From Lytechinus variegatus (taxonomy: Eukaryota > Echinodermata > Echinoidea > Temnopleuroida > Toxopneustidae): a stretch of DNA of 64,000 bases. Each line of letters starts with the position of its first letter. Positions within the stretch are counted from its first letter, which is position 1. The stretch is taken from the NCBI RefSeq assembly GCF_018143015.1, contig NC_054740.1, positions 68,116,356 through 68,180,355 on the forward strand, given 5' to 3'. The notes under the pieces were generated by a model. That model was not told where the DNA came from and did no database searches. It saw only the letters and a list, made by a program, of their open reading frames with translations. The translations under genes and the position numbers were made by a program. This document shows positions 26,758 through 38,944 of this stretch, one piece after another.

Positions 26758-26917
26758 CAAACTCGTCAAGCGTAAAACTTGCAAATTTTATAGCAATTTG
26801 AAAAAAACACAGCAAAATATCATTTTATTTAGATCGAGCAAAGGCCAATCGGCTATCGCGGTTCATCCGCATTCGGAATGGGGGATTCTCGCTGAACCAA
26901 TCATATCGCTCGTAACA
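26758..26917 (+). repeat. Left terminal inverted repeat of the candidate transposon
   Basis: It begins CAAACTCGTCAAGCG and aligns without gaps to the reverse complement of 37113-37272. About 44 of the first 50 positions and 18 of positions 141-160 (around CCAATCATATCGCTCG) are identical. The middle of the repeat has drifted to about half identity. Confidence 0.65.
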
Positions 26918-28269
26918 TTTCATTTACGCCGTGTAGAAGTGTATGGTAACGGAGGACGACTGGCGTGGCTAGAGACGTACCGGGAGACGTAATAAACTTG
27001 AGTTGGTGATTTATGTGGAAAATTTTCTACTTACCGCTTATTTCATGATAATTATCACAAATCAACATTTGCGTACGGTATAATCATTTTCACACGAGCT
27101 TTCAGCAAGGTTTAGGAGTGATATCTTCAATGGAAAGATATGATTTATTAGAGCGATCGGCCGGAGCCCCGAATGATATGATATCGGAACCAAAACATTC
27201 ATTCACTTTTCTCTCGGCAATAAAGCTTATCCCCTCTCAAAATCTTCCATCATATCCTTCTCTGCCCCCTCAAATTTTTACCAATAACAATTAATATAAT
27301 CTCCCATTACTCCCCGACCCCCCCCCCCATCGGCGGACGGTTCCCCCTAAATTTTTTGTTGAGAACCTTTTTTTGTTTTTGCAAGTCAATTTTTTTTCTC
27401 CGCCCCCCCCCCTTAGAAAAAAATACAGGTGGAACCCTTGTGAATTTGTTGTGGTATAATTTCACTTGATAACTTCTTTCTTTTTTTCTTGCTAGTCAGA
27501 AAATTTTGGTGGTCCCTCCTAGATTTTGGTTAATGATTTTTTTTTTTTTACTAGTCAAATTTTTTATCCGTCTCCATCCCAAATTTCAGGTGGACCCCCC
27601 ATAACCTTTTTAACTTCCGCCGCCAATGCCCCACCCCCTAGCTCTCTCAATCTGCCACCCTATCCTCAGTCTGTGTGCACCCCCCCTCCCACCTTTTGAC
27701 GCCTCTTCCCTCTCTCTCCTTTATCAATGATAATATAAAAACATCTCCCATTTCAACCTCTCTCGATCGATCTGCCATCCTATCCTCTGCCCCCTCTCTT
27801 CCTTCCCTTTCTGGACACCCTCTCGTCTCTTTAAAAATAATTATGCTCCTCTCTGTATCACTCCATTTTATCCTCTCATAAGCATCTTTTCACACTGCTG
27901 ACTGGTCACACATGCAGGGATTTTTTTTTTTTTTTTGGGGGGGCTACTTGTTATGTCAGGACAAAAATCATTTTGTATTACAGTTAACGTTGGACCCTGT
28001 GAAAATCTAAGGGGCTCCTTTTCCAGTTCTCCAAGGATTTTGGGTGCATTTCGAGAGGTGAGCTCGCCCAGAGCCCTCAAGGAATTTTCCCATGAAATAT
28101 TACAGAAAGTATCCACACAGGTGCAAAATATGTCATATTCAAGATGTATATAATATTGATAAACTATGGTCCTTGCATGCATGTTACAAAAATTCATGTA
28201 ATACAGTAATTTTCACATTTTCCACCACCTTCATTGAAGGAAATAAAAGAAATTTTGTAGCAAAACAAA
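26918..28269. other. Gene-free stretch inside the left part of the candidate transposon
   Basis: The sequence from about 27240 to 27860 is rich in C runs and pyrimidines, with imperfect repeats of the form (C)n-AAATTTT. An A/T-then-G homopolymer stretch lies at 27920-27946. No exon or motif is recognised. Confidence 0.5.
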
Positions 28270-28600
28270 ATATTATACCATACTGCTAAGTTACATGTAT
28301 CACAGTCAAAATTCCAAAATAAATTTCCAAGTTTGTTTCAAGGTTATATCTGAAGACCTTAACTCAACAGCAGTTAACACTGATACTAAAATTTCTTATT
28401 AAAGTAAGAAGTATCATTGTTGTTGCATAACAATACCTTATAGCATACTGCTTATTACTATATACAATAGTCAAAATCCCCAAATAAATTTACAAATTTC
28501 TTTGAAGGTTATATCTGAAGACCATAATTCAACAGCAGTAAACACTGATATTAACATTTCTTATTCAAGTATCATGGTTAAAGGAGTGTATCAGTTAACA
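28270..28600. repeat. 165-bp direct duplication downstream of the 1616-aa gene
   Basis: Two diverged copies are offset by 165 bp (for example TCAAAATTCC at 28306 and TCAAAATCCC at 28471). They share blocks such as GGTTATATCTGAAGACC and CAACAGCAGT. No coding potential is seen. They may lie in the 3' region of the candidate transposon. Confidence 0.7.
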
Positions 28601-30090
28601 TATCATCTTGTTAATGTTTAAAGCATTTTCGTAAGTTATACGCAATAGAACAACCAATATACATTATATCTTGTTACATGATAATGGATTTACCTTGGCT
28701 GATACAAAGACACTTGAAAATATTGGCATCATAAAAGAAAAAATTGATAATGAACGTTACAGAAGTGCGATGAACATTGATAAATTTAACTGTCAACCAC
28801 GACTATTTTTTATCATTAAGGACATAAAGTTTTATACAAACAAGAGATAGACTAGTAGACATTTTCAATTAACTTGTTATCCTGCATGCTGGCAATTACC
28901 ATATTCAATCAGAAAGAGGGAACAAATCTGAAAATTTTCCTTCTTTCTCCATGCCATATGTTGTGCCACTCCTGAATAAAACTTTAAAGCCATTAACATA
29001 TACACTGTACCTTCTAAATTGACATAATGAAATTTTAAAAAAGTCATAAATATTCCCAACTCTCTCGTTACATTTTCAAATTATAATCCATCTGACTTAT
29101 CCTTTTACATTTTTTCTCAATTAATTGAAAAGGGTATAAAGATAAATATTTTCCCCCAATCTAACAATAAAAAGTTGATCAATTAACACCTTAGGAAGGA
29201 ACATCTAGCTGTATCATGGATTATCAAGTACTTCAGATAGAAAGCTGATCTACGAGTGGAATGGACTAGTATGGATTTAGTTCAATAAGTATTTTGCAGG
29301 TAAGGACATTTTCTCAGAGTAGAAGAAAAAATTATAAAGACTCGGATAGATGTACACAAGAAGCTGAATATACAAATTACAATGAATAAGAAATTCTAAT
29401 AAAACAATTGATTCAGAGTAGCATCCAAAGGTATTAGTGATAAACTTTGGGATATAAGACTCCCTTACCAAGTCTGAAATCTTGCAGTACAAAGGTAATT
29501 TGGATACTTCGATAATAAAACTGGAAACACATACGCTGCACAAGAAATCCATAATTTTAGATTAATGTATTAATTTACAGTGTGCACATTGGCACCTAAG
29601 CATGTCTCTTTGCAAAATAAGCAAATCAAGAAAAGAACAAAGTCCTCATTTATGGTAAAAAAAAATCATTCATGCCTTAGAAATATGACTTTTAAGAAAG
29701 TAATAAGATTGGTACTATGGTCCATGCATCTTTGAATACATTGGAAAAAAGCCTATGACCCATTAAGTACTGAAAAAGAGAAAACTCTTTTAGTATGTTG
29801 CCAGTAATTATTCAGAGCCAGGAATATGAAATAGGTGTTCATTTAATCACAATGTTTGTATGCAGGCCTGTTGTATGGCAAATACATGTAAGTGTATGTT
29901 GATGCATTCTAATTTCAAAATAAAATTATTTATTTGAGACTGTCATTGTTTCTGCTTATTTCATTAAAACAAAGTGTGATTGGATGTTTTCTATTATATA
30001 GGCACTGTCTGACCACACTCATTTTAAGGTTAATGAAACTTTACAATGGTAAAGGTGAAATGAATTCTGACAAATACAGATTAATATTGA
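28601..30090. other. AT-rich gene-free stretch 3' of the nuclease-like gene
   Basis: No open frame with recognisable motifs was found and base composition is uniformly AT-rich. It could be 3' untranslated or transposon-internal sequence. Confidence 0.5.
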
Positions 30091-30096
30091 TTTATT
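30091..30096 (-). terminator. Polyadenylation signal of the 1616-aa gene
   Basis: AATAAA on the minus strand lies about 57 bp past the stop codon at 30153. It is the nearest canonical hexamer. Confidence 0.5.
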
Positions 30097-30152
30097 TTAT
30101 GTGGTGTAAATGTATGATGAGCAACATTCAAGCATTTGTAATTTAAGCACCT

Positions 30153-33100
30153 CTAATCTTCATCTTCATTGTCTGTATCGTCCTCATCCATTATGGGACC
30201 TCTTTGAGCTGAATTTTGACAATTAATACATCTGCATAGATCAGTGCATGCGACTCCATGCTGACGACATGAACATCTGCCCTTTCCATGAGTTTTGGGT
30301 TCTTCACAACCGGTCTTCTTGCAACTGCAATAGGTTAGCTCGAGGAGGGTACTTGGTGCAGGAGGAAGGTCACCCCAAACTATTTCTATGTTGGAATCTA
30401 TTACCTTCCATCCATGGTTGTGTGGACTTGGAATAACAGGAAATTGTTCAAAGCATCTAATATGTATTGCAGATTGATAGTTAGCTCTCATAGTGTGCTT
30501 TACTAGTGCATCATGAGTAGGGGGCATATTCATTTCTGTCTTTGTGCCCATTAAGAATTTGTTGTATCTAGCTGTATTAACACTGGAACAATCCTGATCA
30601 TACAGTTTGCAAACAAACTTCTCAACTGTCTTAAGCACACCTTCCTCTAGGGCAAATGAAGTCCCAAACATCTGGAAGGCTGACAGGAAATCATTAGATG
30701 AGGTCATCAGCTTCAGTGCCTTTTTCTTTGACCTTCCATAGAAGCAACTCGTAGAATCACATCCTGAAAAGCAGTGGAGGCCGATGAGAGCATTTGCAAC
30801 ACTATCCCCGAGATGAGATCTTATAGCTGTCAGGTTGACTGTACGTTTGTTATTGCCCCTACCAGTATGGAAAAGTAGCTGGGCCTGAATTTCATGTGCC
30901 TTTGCAACCCCGATAATAAACACATCTGTGTCTGGGCTCTTAATGATGACTGCTGGTGAAGTGGTCGAAGATGAAGGCAGACATGCAGCAGCATACTGAC
31001 AATGCAGAAAGAGCCTGGTATCTGCTTCCTCATGATTACAATGAAGCTGACTCAGGGCTTCAATCTTTAGTACCCCATCTAAATTCTGGAGCAAATGACA
31101 GCTTTCATCATGAGCCATGATGACTTTGACATCTTGAAGCAGATTCGGATTCTCTTGCCATGTCTGGAATAGGAAGCGGATCAAAGCCTCTTTGTTTTGA
31201 CTAGATGAAAGAAATTTCTTCCACTGGTTTGGTACTTTCTGCTCCATACCGTAGATCTTTGTGAGCTGACTTCCGCTTGCAGCTCTTCTTCCTCTCTCTG
31301 CCGCCTTGATACTGATGGATCGATACGTGTCAACTACAAAGTGTATAGTATCACTACGGGCACTGTGTGCAAGGCGAACAAGCTGTTGAATTACATATCT
31401 TGATAGTTCACCAAAAGTAGATGGCACAGCCTTCTGAGGTATTTCTTGTAGCATCGCCATTCCATCAATTACCCAAACACTGTTAAGCGGAATTCCTTCT
31501 ACTAGGGGAGCAGGCTCCACACTAGATTCTATGGCATGAAGTAGAGATGCCTTTGTAGTCTTGGTCAATGAACCATCAACCGTTGCTAGAGCAAGTGGGA
31601 GAGGACCTAGATTATATGTCATCATATTTTGAATATCTAGTTTTCTAGCTCCTGCAATAATTACCAGTCGTTGGAAAAGGCTACGATCTGCTTTGATGGT
31701 AATCTCTTTCCCCTTCACTTTGGTTGTGGAAGACTTACTCATTGTGGCAAAAGTCTTCCTTTTCTGCTTTTTTATCACTCTGAAGAGGTCTTCATCTCCC
31801 TGGAGACATTCTTCTGAGAAAGCCTTGAATGCTTCATCACCACTTGCATAGGCTTCTGTGTAATCCTTGCATACTTCACTAGAAGCTATAGTTCCTGATG
31901 CTATATGAAGGAGTTCTTCATTATTTTCCTGGAAGGGATTGATCATGGACTCTACTGTTTCAACGACAGCACGTACATCTCTCTCAAATTTCTCCATGTT
32001 TGCCAACAGAAGATCCTTTTTGACGGCAGATGTGTCATCCTTTCCAGCCATCTTTTCACACTGCTTGCTGATAGCACTCCTTTCCTGTTGAGAGAGAATC
32101 CAACGAGCAACTGCACCTTTGTTTCTTGTAAATCCTATCATACCACCTTTAGTTTTTGTGTCCCTGTTGCAAGTTTGCTCTATAGTCTGATCACAAGCCA
32201 CACCACAAAATCCGTGGTCGGTCTGCCGATGGACAACAAACTTCCCTTCCATGAAAGCCTCATGAATTAGTGGATGGCTGTTGGGCAGCTCATTCATCTC
32301 ATGCCAATAGACAGGAAGGTATCTTGCATAATTTGTGCGATCATATGCGAAAAACCAGGGAAGGAAGCTGCGAATAGAAGATAGATGTAATTGCCAATCT
32401 CCTTGCCTTGTCCCACGTAGAAACAGAAGGATGACTTCCACCATCTCTATATAGCTGGACCAGAGAGCAAATGTTGGATCTTGTGCAGAACGCTGTTCGA
32501 CAAAAGAACGATAGGAAGATACCATAGCCTGATAATCCTCTCCTTGTACAAACTCTGTGAAAGAAAATGTTGGAAAATCTGACTGAAGCTTGGAAAGGAT
32601 CTCATATGTAGATGCATACTCCACATCTGATAGGGAGTTCATATAGGCTTGCCAACGTAAACGTTCCAAGGCTTCAACGATGCACTTGTGAGCTCGGATG
32701 CTTCGATTGTAATGGTGTCCACTGAGAACTCCATTAATGGAACCTTGGGCTACAATATTTGACTCGATCATTAGGTTCTCCAGACCAGCATCTCCAAACC
32801 GCTTTCCAACACAGGCAAGCATTGATAAGGCAGTGTGAAATGCCCCCAAGCGAATGATTATCCTCTTGTGATAAAGGTCGTTAGCCCATCGTATCTGCTG
32901 AGCCTTCGAGTAGATGGCTTGGTCAAAAACAAGAACAACTGCTTCTTGCTTGAGGGCGTCTGCTATCGACAAGGTATGAGCAAGGATTGTGTTGACTGTG
33001 TCGAATTCTGTTGGACTCGCATCAATTATTGGAAGGTAGCGGACTGTAGACTGAAGCGAAACAGGTTTACTCAGCATGACATTCATCCCGGTCCATCCTG

Positions 33101-36100
33101 GGAACAATTTTTCACCCAACTCAACTGTCTTCAACAACCTGCATGCTACGTCCACATCTCTTGCGTTCTTCTGTGCATTCTGGTACACCTTGCAATCTAG
33201 GCCAATTCTGTCAAATGGTTTAGGACCAATTTTCCTACGTCCAAAGTAGGTCATGAGCTCTTGTGGAGGGACCTCAAAAGTGATCTTCCTCGCCTTTGGT
33301 ACGGCTACTTTAGGCTGTTCATTGTTTGGTTGGCTGGATGGGTGCTGGATAATAATACCGTTGGTGTTGTGAGTTGTACCCTTCCCACTTATGGTTTCTT
33401 CTCCGAAATCATTATTATCATACACAAGAGTGGTGAAGATGGGCTGAATACCGTCCGGAAGTATTGCATGACCCAATGCAAGTTGCCGTTTAGCAAGGGC
33501 AGTGTCATGCTCGAGGACCACTGGCCTTGACACGCTATGGCCAAGCCCATTTAGAATCCCAATGAGTTTGGCTGAGCCTGTAAGATGTCGTACTGCCATT
33601 CCAAGAGCGTTGTGCTTTGGTAACACACATCTCCCTTTTGTCTTCAGGTACATGATGTCTTGCGCTAGAGAGAGAATCTTCCGTTCATCATCATGTGACA
33701 CTTCTACCATATCTTCTTTTGGCTCTTGATTGACTCCCGACATCCATGCTAAGAAATTGAATAGCTGCCAAGGAACAAGCCTCTTACTCTGTTCAATAGT
33801 CAAGTAGTCTGATGTTGGAGGCCAGGTTGTCTTCAAGTCCACCCCCTCTAGTGCATTCTTGATTATTCCGGCAGCCGTATACAAACTTCTCAGAATTTGC
33901 TGATCAGAGCGAACTTTAGTTGGGCGCATACTACCATCACTCTCGCTCTGGCTTTCCTCACTAGAGACGTCTGCTACAGCTGACTCAATGACATCTTCTA
34001 CATGAAGGCTCTCCACAAATACAATTTCGCTTTCATACTGCCGTGAAGGTCTACTAAAGCACAGTACAGGGTAAGACTCCTTCAATCTTCTTTTCAAGTT
34101 GGCACTTTTGTAGCTACCTGCTTCTAGTCCTTCTACTTCTTTGACTGTCTTCACAAAAAGCTTCAATAGCTTTGTAAGGCGTAGGATTTCCTGCCCACGT
34201 ATTATCCTCTGTTCAATTATATCCTGACAGAACCTACTATATGACAGTTCGTAGATTTGTTTGAATGGCAAATTATTTTCTATCCTTGGCTTCACTACTT
34301 TACAGTAAGACAAATAACATGACCTGTGATAACGGACCTCAAGAGCCACAAGATCCTTTTCCCTGATTTGAAGGAGCATATGCTCATCTTTACGAATTTC
34401 AGCTGCTTTTAAAAGCTGCCCCCCTGTAAGTGTTTCACATCTAACTAGTCTTTCTACTTTCCTTTTGCGCGAATAGCTTTCTCGTACATACTTATTGTTC
34501 TTACAAATTATACACTCGACAGGTAGCACATGAGGCCTCCCTCGACACGAACTTTTCCTTGCATCAGACCTTAAGAGACGTTTTGGCTCTGATTCCATCC
34601 CGTCTGATGTCCCCTGATGACTTTCTGGTACGTCTTCATCTTCTGTGATAGAAAAATAAAAAGGCTTGGTCTTAGCATTCAAATAAAGAAAGTCTTATTC
34701 AAATGGAAATTATTCAATATCAAATCATTTGACTGCTTCCCTGCCCTTTGCATCTTAATAAACTAAATTTTCTACATGCAAATCCTTATTGATGCCATTA
34801 TTTAACAAGATAATGGCACTATAAACCATTGACTTTATAAAGCAATACTGACCAGGTGAATGACATACTGGCAGTCCTCATATCATCATAAAAAATTATT
34901 TACATAGTTATATAGAAATGAAAAACAAAATTGACAAATATGAATTTGAAAAAAAATTATGAAAAAAAGTTTACCTTTTGACAATTGTAGTTTTGCTGCC
35001 TTGTCCTGGGCTCTCTTAATGGTAGTCACATTGCAATAATGACGATAGCAATCAGGATGATAACCAGCCCTTCCTTGTCCTTTTCTATGAAAATAAATGA
35101 GACAAAGCACTTTCATTTAGTGTGTAACATTTACAAATACACACACACATTTAACATGCACGTGTGTGCGTATAACTGTAGCGATTAGACAAACGAGTGT
35201 GCAGTAACTACCATTTTAAATCAAGCACATAAAAAATGCCTTGGTGTACATGAAGCTCCCTAACTTGAAGTTTCTCTATTTCAGCAAGATTTCTGCCATC
35301 TGGCATTACCGTAATCAGGCCTATTAATCAAGAGTGAAGGAATAAACTTCAGTTATTTTCATACAGCTTTAGTTCCGGCATATCATTATGACCACTGGCT
35401 GATCGGGGGGGGGGGGGGGCACAGCAGCTCATTCCCCCTTTTCAGAGGCAAAATAAAAATTTGTAAACATGCCTTTTAAAAGACCTTTTTTTTTCCTGTC
35501 ATATTTTTTCGTGGACGAGATTTGATATTTATTATTTATATTACGTAAAATGTGCACCCCCCTTGGAAAATCATGGATGATTACGACTGTATAGTGCATC
35601 ATCACTACTATTAACACAATTATATTTTTACTAATGCTAAAGGTAGATGTACGTACATTATCATTACTGTATCTTTATAACCATTATAACCAACAAATAT
35701 CGCATGATTAAAATAGTAAAAATGTGTCAAGGTTTTAACGCAACATGTAACTGGACATATTCACATATTGATGACAATATAGCATTGCATTTTCATGTTC
35801 AGTAGACAGTTTCATTGTTTAATATCAAAAGTGGATATCATTCAGACTCAGGCAGACCACCTTGTAAGTAATCAGGAGGCTTCTAGAGAGTAAAAATCAT
35901 TTACTAAAACTTCCCTAACGCACACATCTGTAACGTTGGTGAAGAACAATAAGAAAGATGGCGGCGTAAACATCGGGCAAGTCTCTTCCGTCTTGACAAT
36001 ATTTTTCTCATTTTTTTTAGTGAATTCTTGTTCAAAAAATAACGAGAGCGTAGAAATGTCGGAAATGAAGTTTTATCTCATGTACATGATTTTTTAGGGC

Positions 36101-37093
36101 TAGATCTTTTAGAAGGATTTATGTCTCGGGGGGTGAAAGTTTCAGGTTTTGGCTTCCGTTGTGTGGGTCTATGACTGAGAAAGAAGACCTGGCTTTGTAT
36201 GAGTAAGTTACGTTAGTAAATGATTTTTACTCTCTAGAAGCCTCCTGGCTACTTAAGATCATAAGTCACATAAGCCTACGGTTTATCGTGCGCGACTCAG
36301 AATTAAGAACAGCAATGCATCATGCCATGGGATTGAAAAGGGGGCCGTTTTCTCTAAGCTAGTTTTGCGCACACGCACTGTCCATAGCGTAGTGCCCGGC
36401 TGCCCGCACGTGGAGCTAGCTTGAAGTTGATTGCCCCTTTTTGATCCCATTATAAGTTGCGGTTCTGATTAGCGATAAACCGAGTCCAGGGCTCCGTAAC
36501 ACAAAGGTTTGCGATGAATTGCAAATATGGAAGAACCGCACTGATTGGTCCCCGGCCAGTATTTTAAACCAACTGCACGTATAACATTGATATTGATTGG
36601 CCAGTTCATTTAGCGATTGATCGCTACTCGTTGTGTTACGGAGCCTGAGCTCACTCACTCCCTCATTCCATCATCATGATCATGATTAACACAATAAAAG
36701 GTAGTCTACGTTAGGTTTAAATTACAAAAATCAACATCCATGCCGTTTTATCATTTCATCCCAGCCATATCCACCCAGTCCCAGGCTGGGTGCAGCACTC
36801 TTTCAGTCAGGCAGCATCAGATTCATTAGACACGGTACTCACCGGCGATCATGTGTTGTTGTGCATAGATCTTCATATCGGAGTCCATCTGCCTTGGCTG
36901 CGACGATACTTTCTGGACGATCCTCTATCTTCCCCCACAAAATAGAGCACTCTAAAAACTTCTTAAAACTCTTCTCAGAAAATGGAATTACCCTTCCGTG
37001 AGTCTGGATAACATGAATAAAACAGTATGAGGACGTTTTTCCATCAGAATCGTCCGTTTCTGATGACAAAGACGAGGACGTATACGCGTCCAT
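30153..37093 (-). CDS. Three-exon gene for a 1616-aa transposase-like/FEN-like nuclease protein with zinc modules and CXC tail
   Basis: Exons on the minus strand are 37093-36843, 35084-34975 and 34642-30153. Donors GTGAGT and GTAAAC and acceptors CATAG and CACAG give phases 2 and 1 that join exactly to 1616 codons plus stop. Domains in order: a Cys/His module (C24, H27, H93, C96); a second copy of that layout (C164, C167, H226, C229); an RNase-H/DDE-like middle at about residues 575-975 (D694 in VFDQA, GAFH 720-723, NYARYLP 891-897, D938 and E942 in DQTIEQ); a FEN1/XPG-like core at about 1176-1425 (D1180, D1225, EEAD 1325-1328, DTD 1358-1360, GCD 1414-1416); a CXC-like motif at 1559-1595; and an acidic tail. 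From memory, related uncharacterised proteins are multicopy in echinoderms, cnidarians and molluscs. DNA cutting or transposition is inference. Starting at the first in-frame ATG of exon 3 would lose the first zinc module and add residues encoded by the intron. Two MITEs lie in intron 1. Confidence 0.85.
35866..36255. mobile_element. TIR element (MITE or pack-type) in intron 1 of the nuclease-like gene
   Basis: A perfect 35-bp inverted repeat (35873-35907 and 36214-36248) starts CAGGAGGCTTCTAGAGAG. It extends outward by a few more bases with two mismatches. The interior (35950-36205) looks unlike a normal MITE core. It has a GATGGCGGCG stretch and a short ATG-initiated frame (MTEKEDLALYE) running into a perfect GTAAGT donor at about 36206, as if the first exon of another gene had been captured. 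No clear target duplication is seen. Confidence 0.7.
36490..36645. mobile_element. Short MITE in intron 1 of the nuclease-like gene
   Basis: The 15-bp terminal inverted repeats GGCTCCGTAACACAA (36490-36504 and 36631-36645) match perfectly and enclose a 156-bp element. The subterminal parts (GCGATGAATTGCAAA near one end, GCGATTGATCGC near the other) and two CTGATTGG/GATTGGCC blocks are also roughly symmetrical. I recall this family as abundant in sea urchins, from memory only. Confidence 0.8.
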
Positions 37094-37112
37094 CTTGCAA
37101 AGTAAGAGTGAA

Positions 37113-37272
37113 TGCTACGAGCGATGTGATTGGACAAGACAGATTTCCTCCTTCTAGACGTGAGTGTTACGCGTGAGCTGGTTGGCTTACAACAATGCCA
37201 ACAATGGTCACAAATTTTCGGGTTTTTTTCAAAATACTTGAAAATTTGCAAGTTTCACACTTGACGAGTTTG
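37113..37272 (-). repeat. Right terminal inverted repeat and presumed promoter of the 1616-aa gene
   Basis: Read on the minus strand it begins CAAACTCGTCAAGTG and ends 20 bp before the start codon at 37093. The conserved inner block contains CCAATCACATCGCTCG, which includes a CCAAT box, so the repeat could double as the promoter. Confidence 0.65.
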
Positions 37273-38944
37273 AGACAAGATTTTTATAATATTTTTACAT
37301 AATATCTGAGAATATAAAGTAGTTACCCGATAGTGGTCACAAAAAGTCGTCTTTTTGGCCTTTGCATCCCGGCCTATATTCACCCAACTCATATAATTCG
37401 TATTTTCGAAGTATCATACCGAATTGGATCGAGACGTGATGCGGGAAGTAAAATAGGCTTCATAATAATTGGCGCTGCACGATGGATCCATTTCGATAGA
37501 TAATTTTTACCCCGTCATCCGGATATTTCTAGGCGGCATTGACCAGGTCAGATGGATAGTAAATGAGCCTTTCCTTGTTATGGATATTTTAAAAATAGTT
37601 TTTAGAAATCTATGTTGGGCTGTTTATCAGCTTTGTTACGGATGGAAATTGGAAATACCGTGGGCTGGACGATAAGAATTAATGATTTTAAAGAATTGAA
37701 ATGTGCGGGGTGCTTAGATGCCAAGTTGAAATCTTAAACATCATTTCTTAAAACCACTGCATACACTGTAAACATATTTTTAACTAACCCAGGGAGCGCC
37801 GCGGGCCGGCGCCCAGGAGCTCACCGTGTATTTACCCATACTCACGGGACAAGGGTAGATTATGGTCAAAATATTTGGCAAGATAAATTATGAAAACAGA
37901 AATTATGCACTTACCACGATTATATGGATAAAGGTCTAACGAGTGGCAGTTTTCCTGACATCTGGGCACAGACTGGAACCTCAAAAACCGAAAAGTTCTC
38001 TACTTCTACCCCCGTTTCGATCGGCCATTTTGTTACAATTCATAACAAAAATGGCCGAGTTCCCTGGGTTAATTTTTAATCAGATTTTAACCAGCACGAG
38101 GGTAACTATGTGTCCAACGAATTTGGGGAAGTATAATACCCAATGCGGGAAGCATATTCTCCAGTCAGTTTAAAAAAATAGCAGCAACTGCATGTACTTC
38201 AGAATGGGCTAAATTAAATATTCATCACACTGGATAGATAAAAGTGCCCAAAAGAAACACCCAATGTTGGTTGGATAAATAATTACCATCATGAAGCAAA
38301 ATGTTACAGGGCGGACCTAAGATAGTTGTTGTGTTATTAAATGAATTCAGTTATTCTAACTTCATCAGTAAGATGGGTAAATGATGAATTTATAATATGA
38401 CATACACATTGATCTTAAAATCAATGATGCAATTACACGATAGAGGCAAACTTATATGTCTGCAGATGTTTATATTAATATCTAAGACAGTAGGTGTATG
38501 GAAGACATTTACGTTTCCTCATGTCAAGTGTGCATCTAGAGTATACGAGTTACCATGATATATAAATCATGTACATTCACTATTCATTTTATGAACTTAA
38601 GAAATAATAGGATATTCTGGGGAAAAAAGCCAACAAAAAGTCCTCCTAAAGTCCAGTTTCAATACTATTCGTAGAGAATGGAGATGTTGGCTCGGGGATA
38701 ATACTTAAGCATGATCATGTCAATCTCGGGTATTGGGAGAACACAAAGCCGCGTGCAAAATGCTTTTAAATGAAATTTTCTCTCCAAGGCGGCATCCGAT
38801 TATTTACCCATATGCTTTGTGGTTATTCGACGTCATGTTTACAACATCAAGCGATCATTTTCTAGTTATCTCTCACCGTTCAACTAAACAATTTTGCTTG
38901 CTAAACTTTCAAACAGTTTTTTTCCCTCTTTTTTTTCTTTGCAG
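37273..38944. other. Intergenic stretch between the nuclease-like gene and the GPCR
   Basis: No coding exons recognised. A short GC-rich patch lies at 37795-37820. The far end is the polypyrimidine tract preceding the GPCR exon. Confidence 0.5.

Larger units (their letters stand above)
26758..37272 (-). mobile_element. Candidate 10.5-kb DNA transposon carrying the 1616-aa protein gene
   Basis: The gene is bracketed by two inverted copies of one sequence of about 160 bp. The outer edge of the right copy is only 179 bp upstream of the start codon, a compact arrangement typical of DNA transposons. The protein has transposase-like and nuclease-like regions. I see no clean target-site duplication at either edge. 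The 3.4 kb between the stop codon and the left edge is filled with low-complexity sequence and a 165-bp duplication, and intron 1 carries two further MITEs. If this is a transposon it is therefore not a fresh insertion. The alternative is a host gene that happens to lie between two dispersed repeats. Confidence 0.5.

Noticed and set aside
31905-33729. Plus-strand frames opposite exon 3 of the nuclease-like gene
   Set aside because: Antisense shadows. The minus strand carries one uninterrupted frame of over 4 kb with domain motifs.
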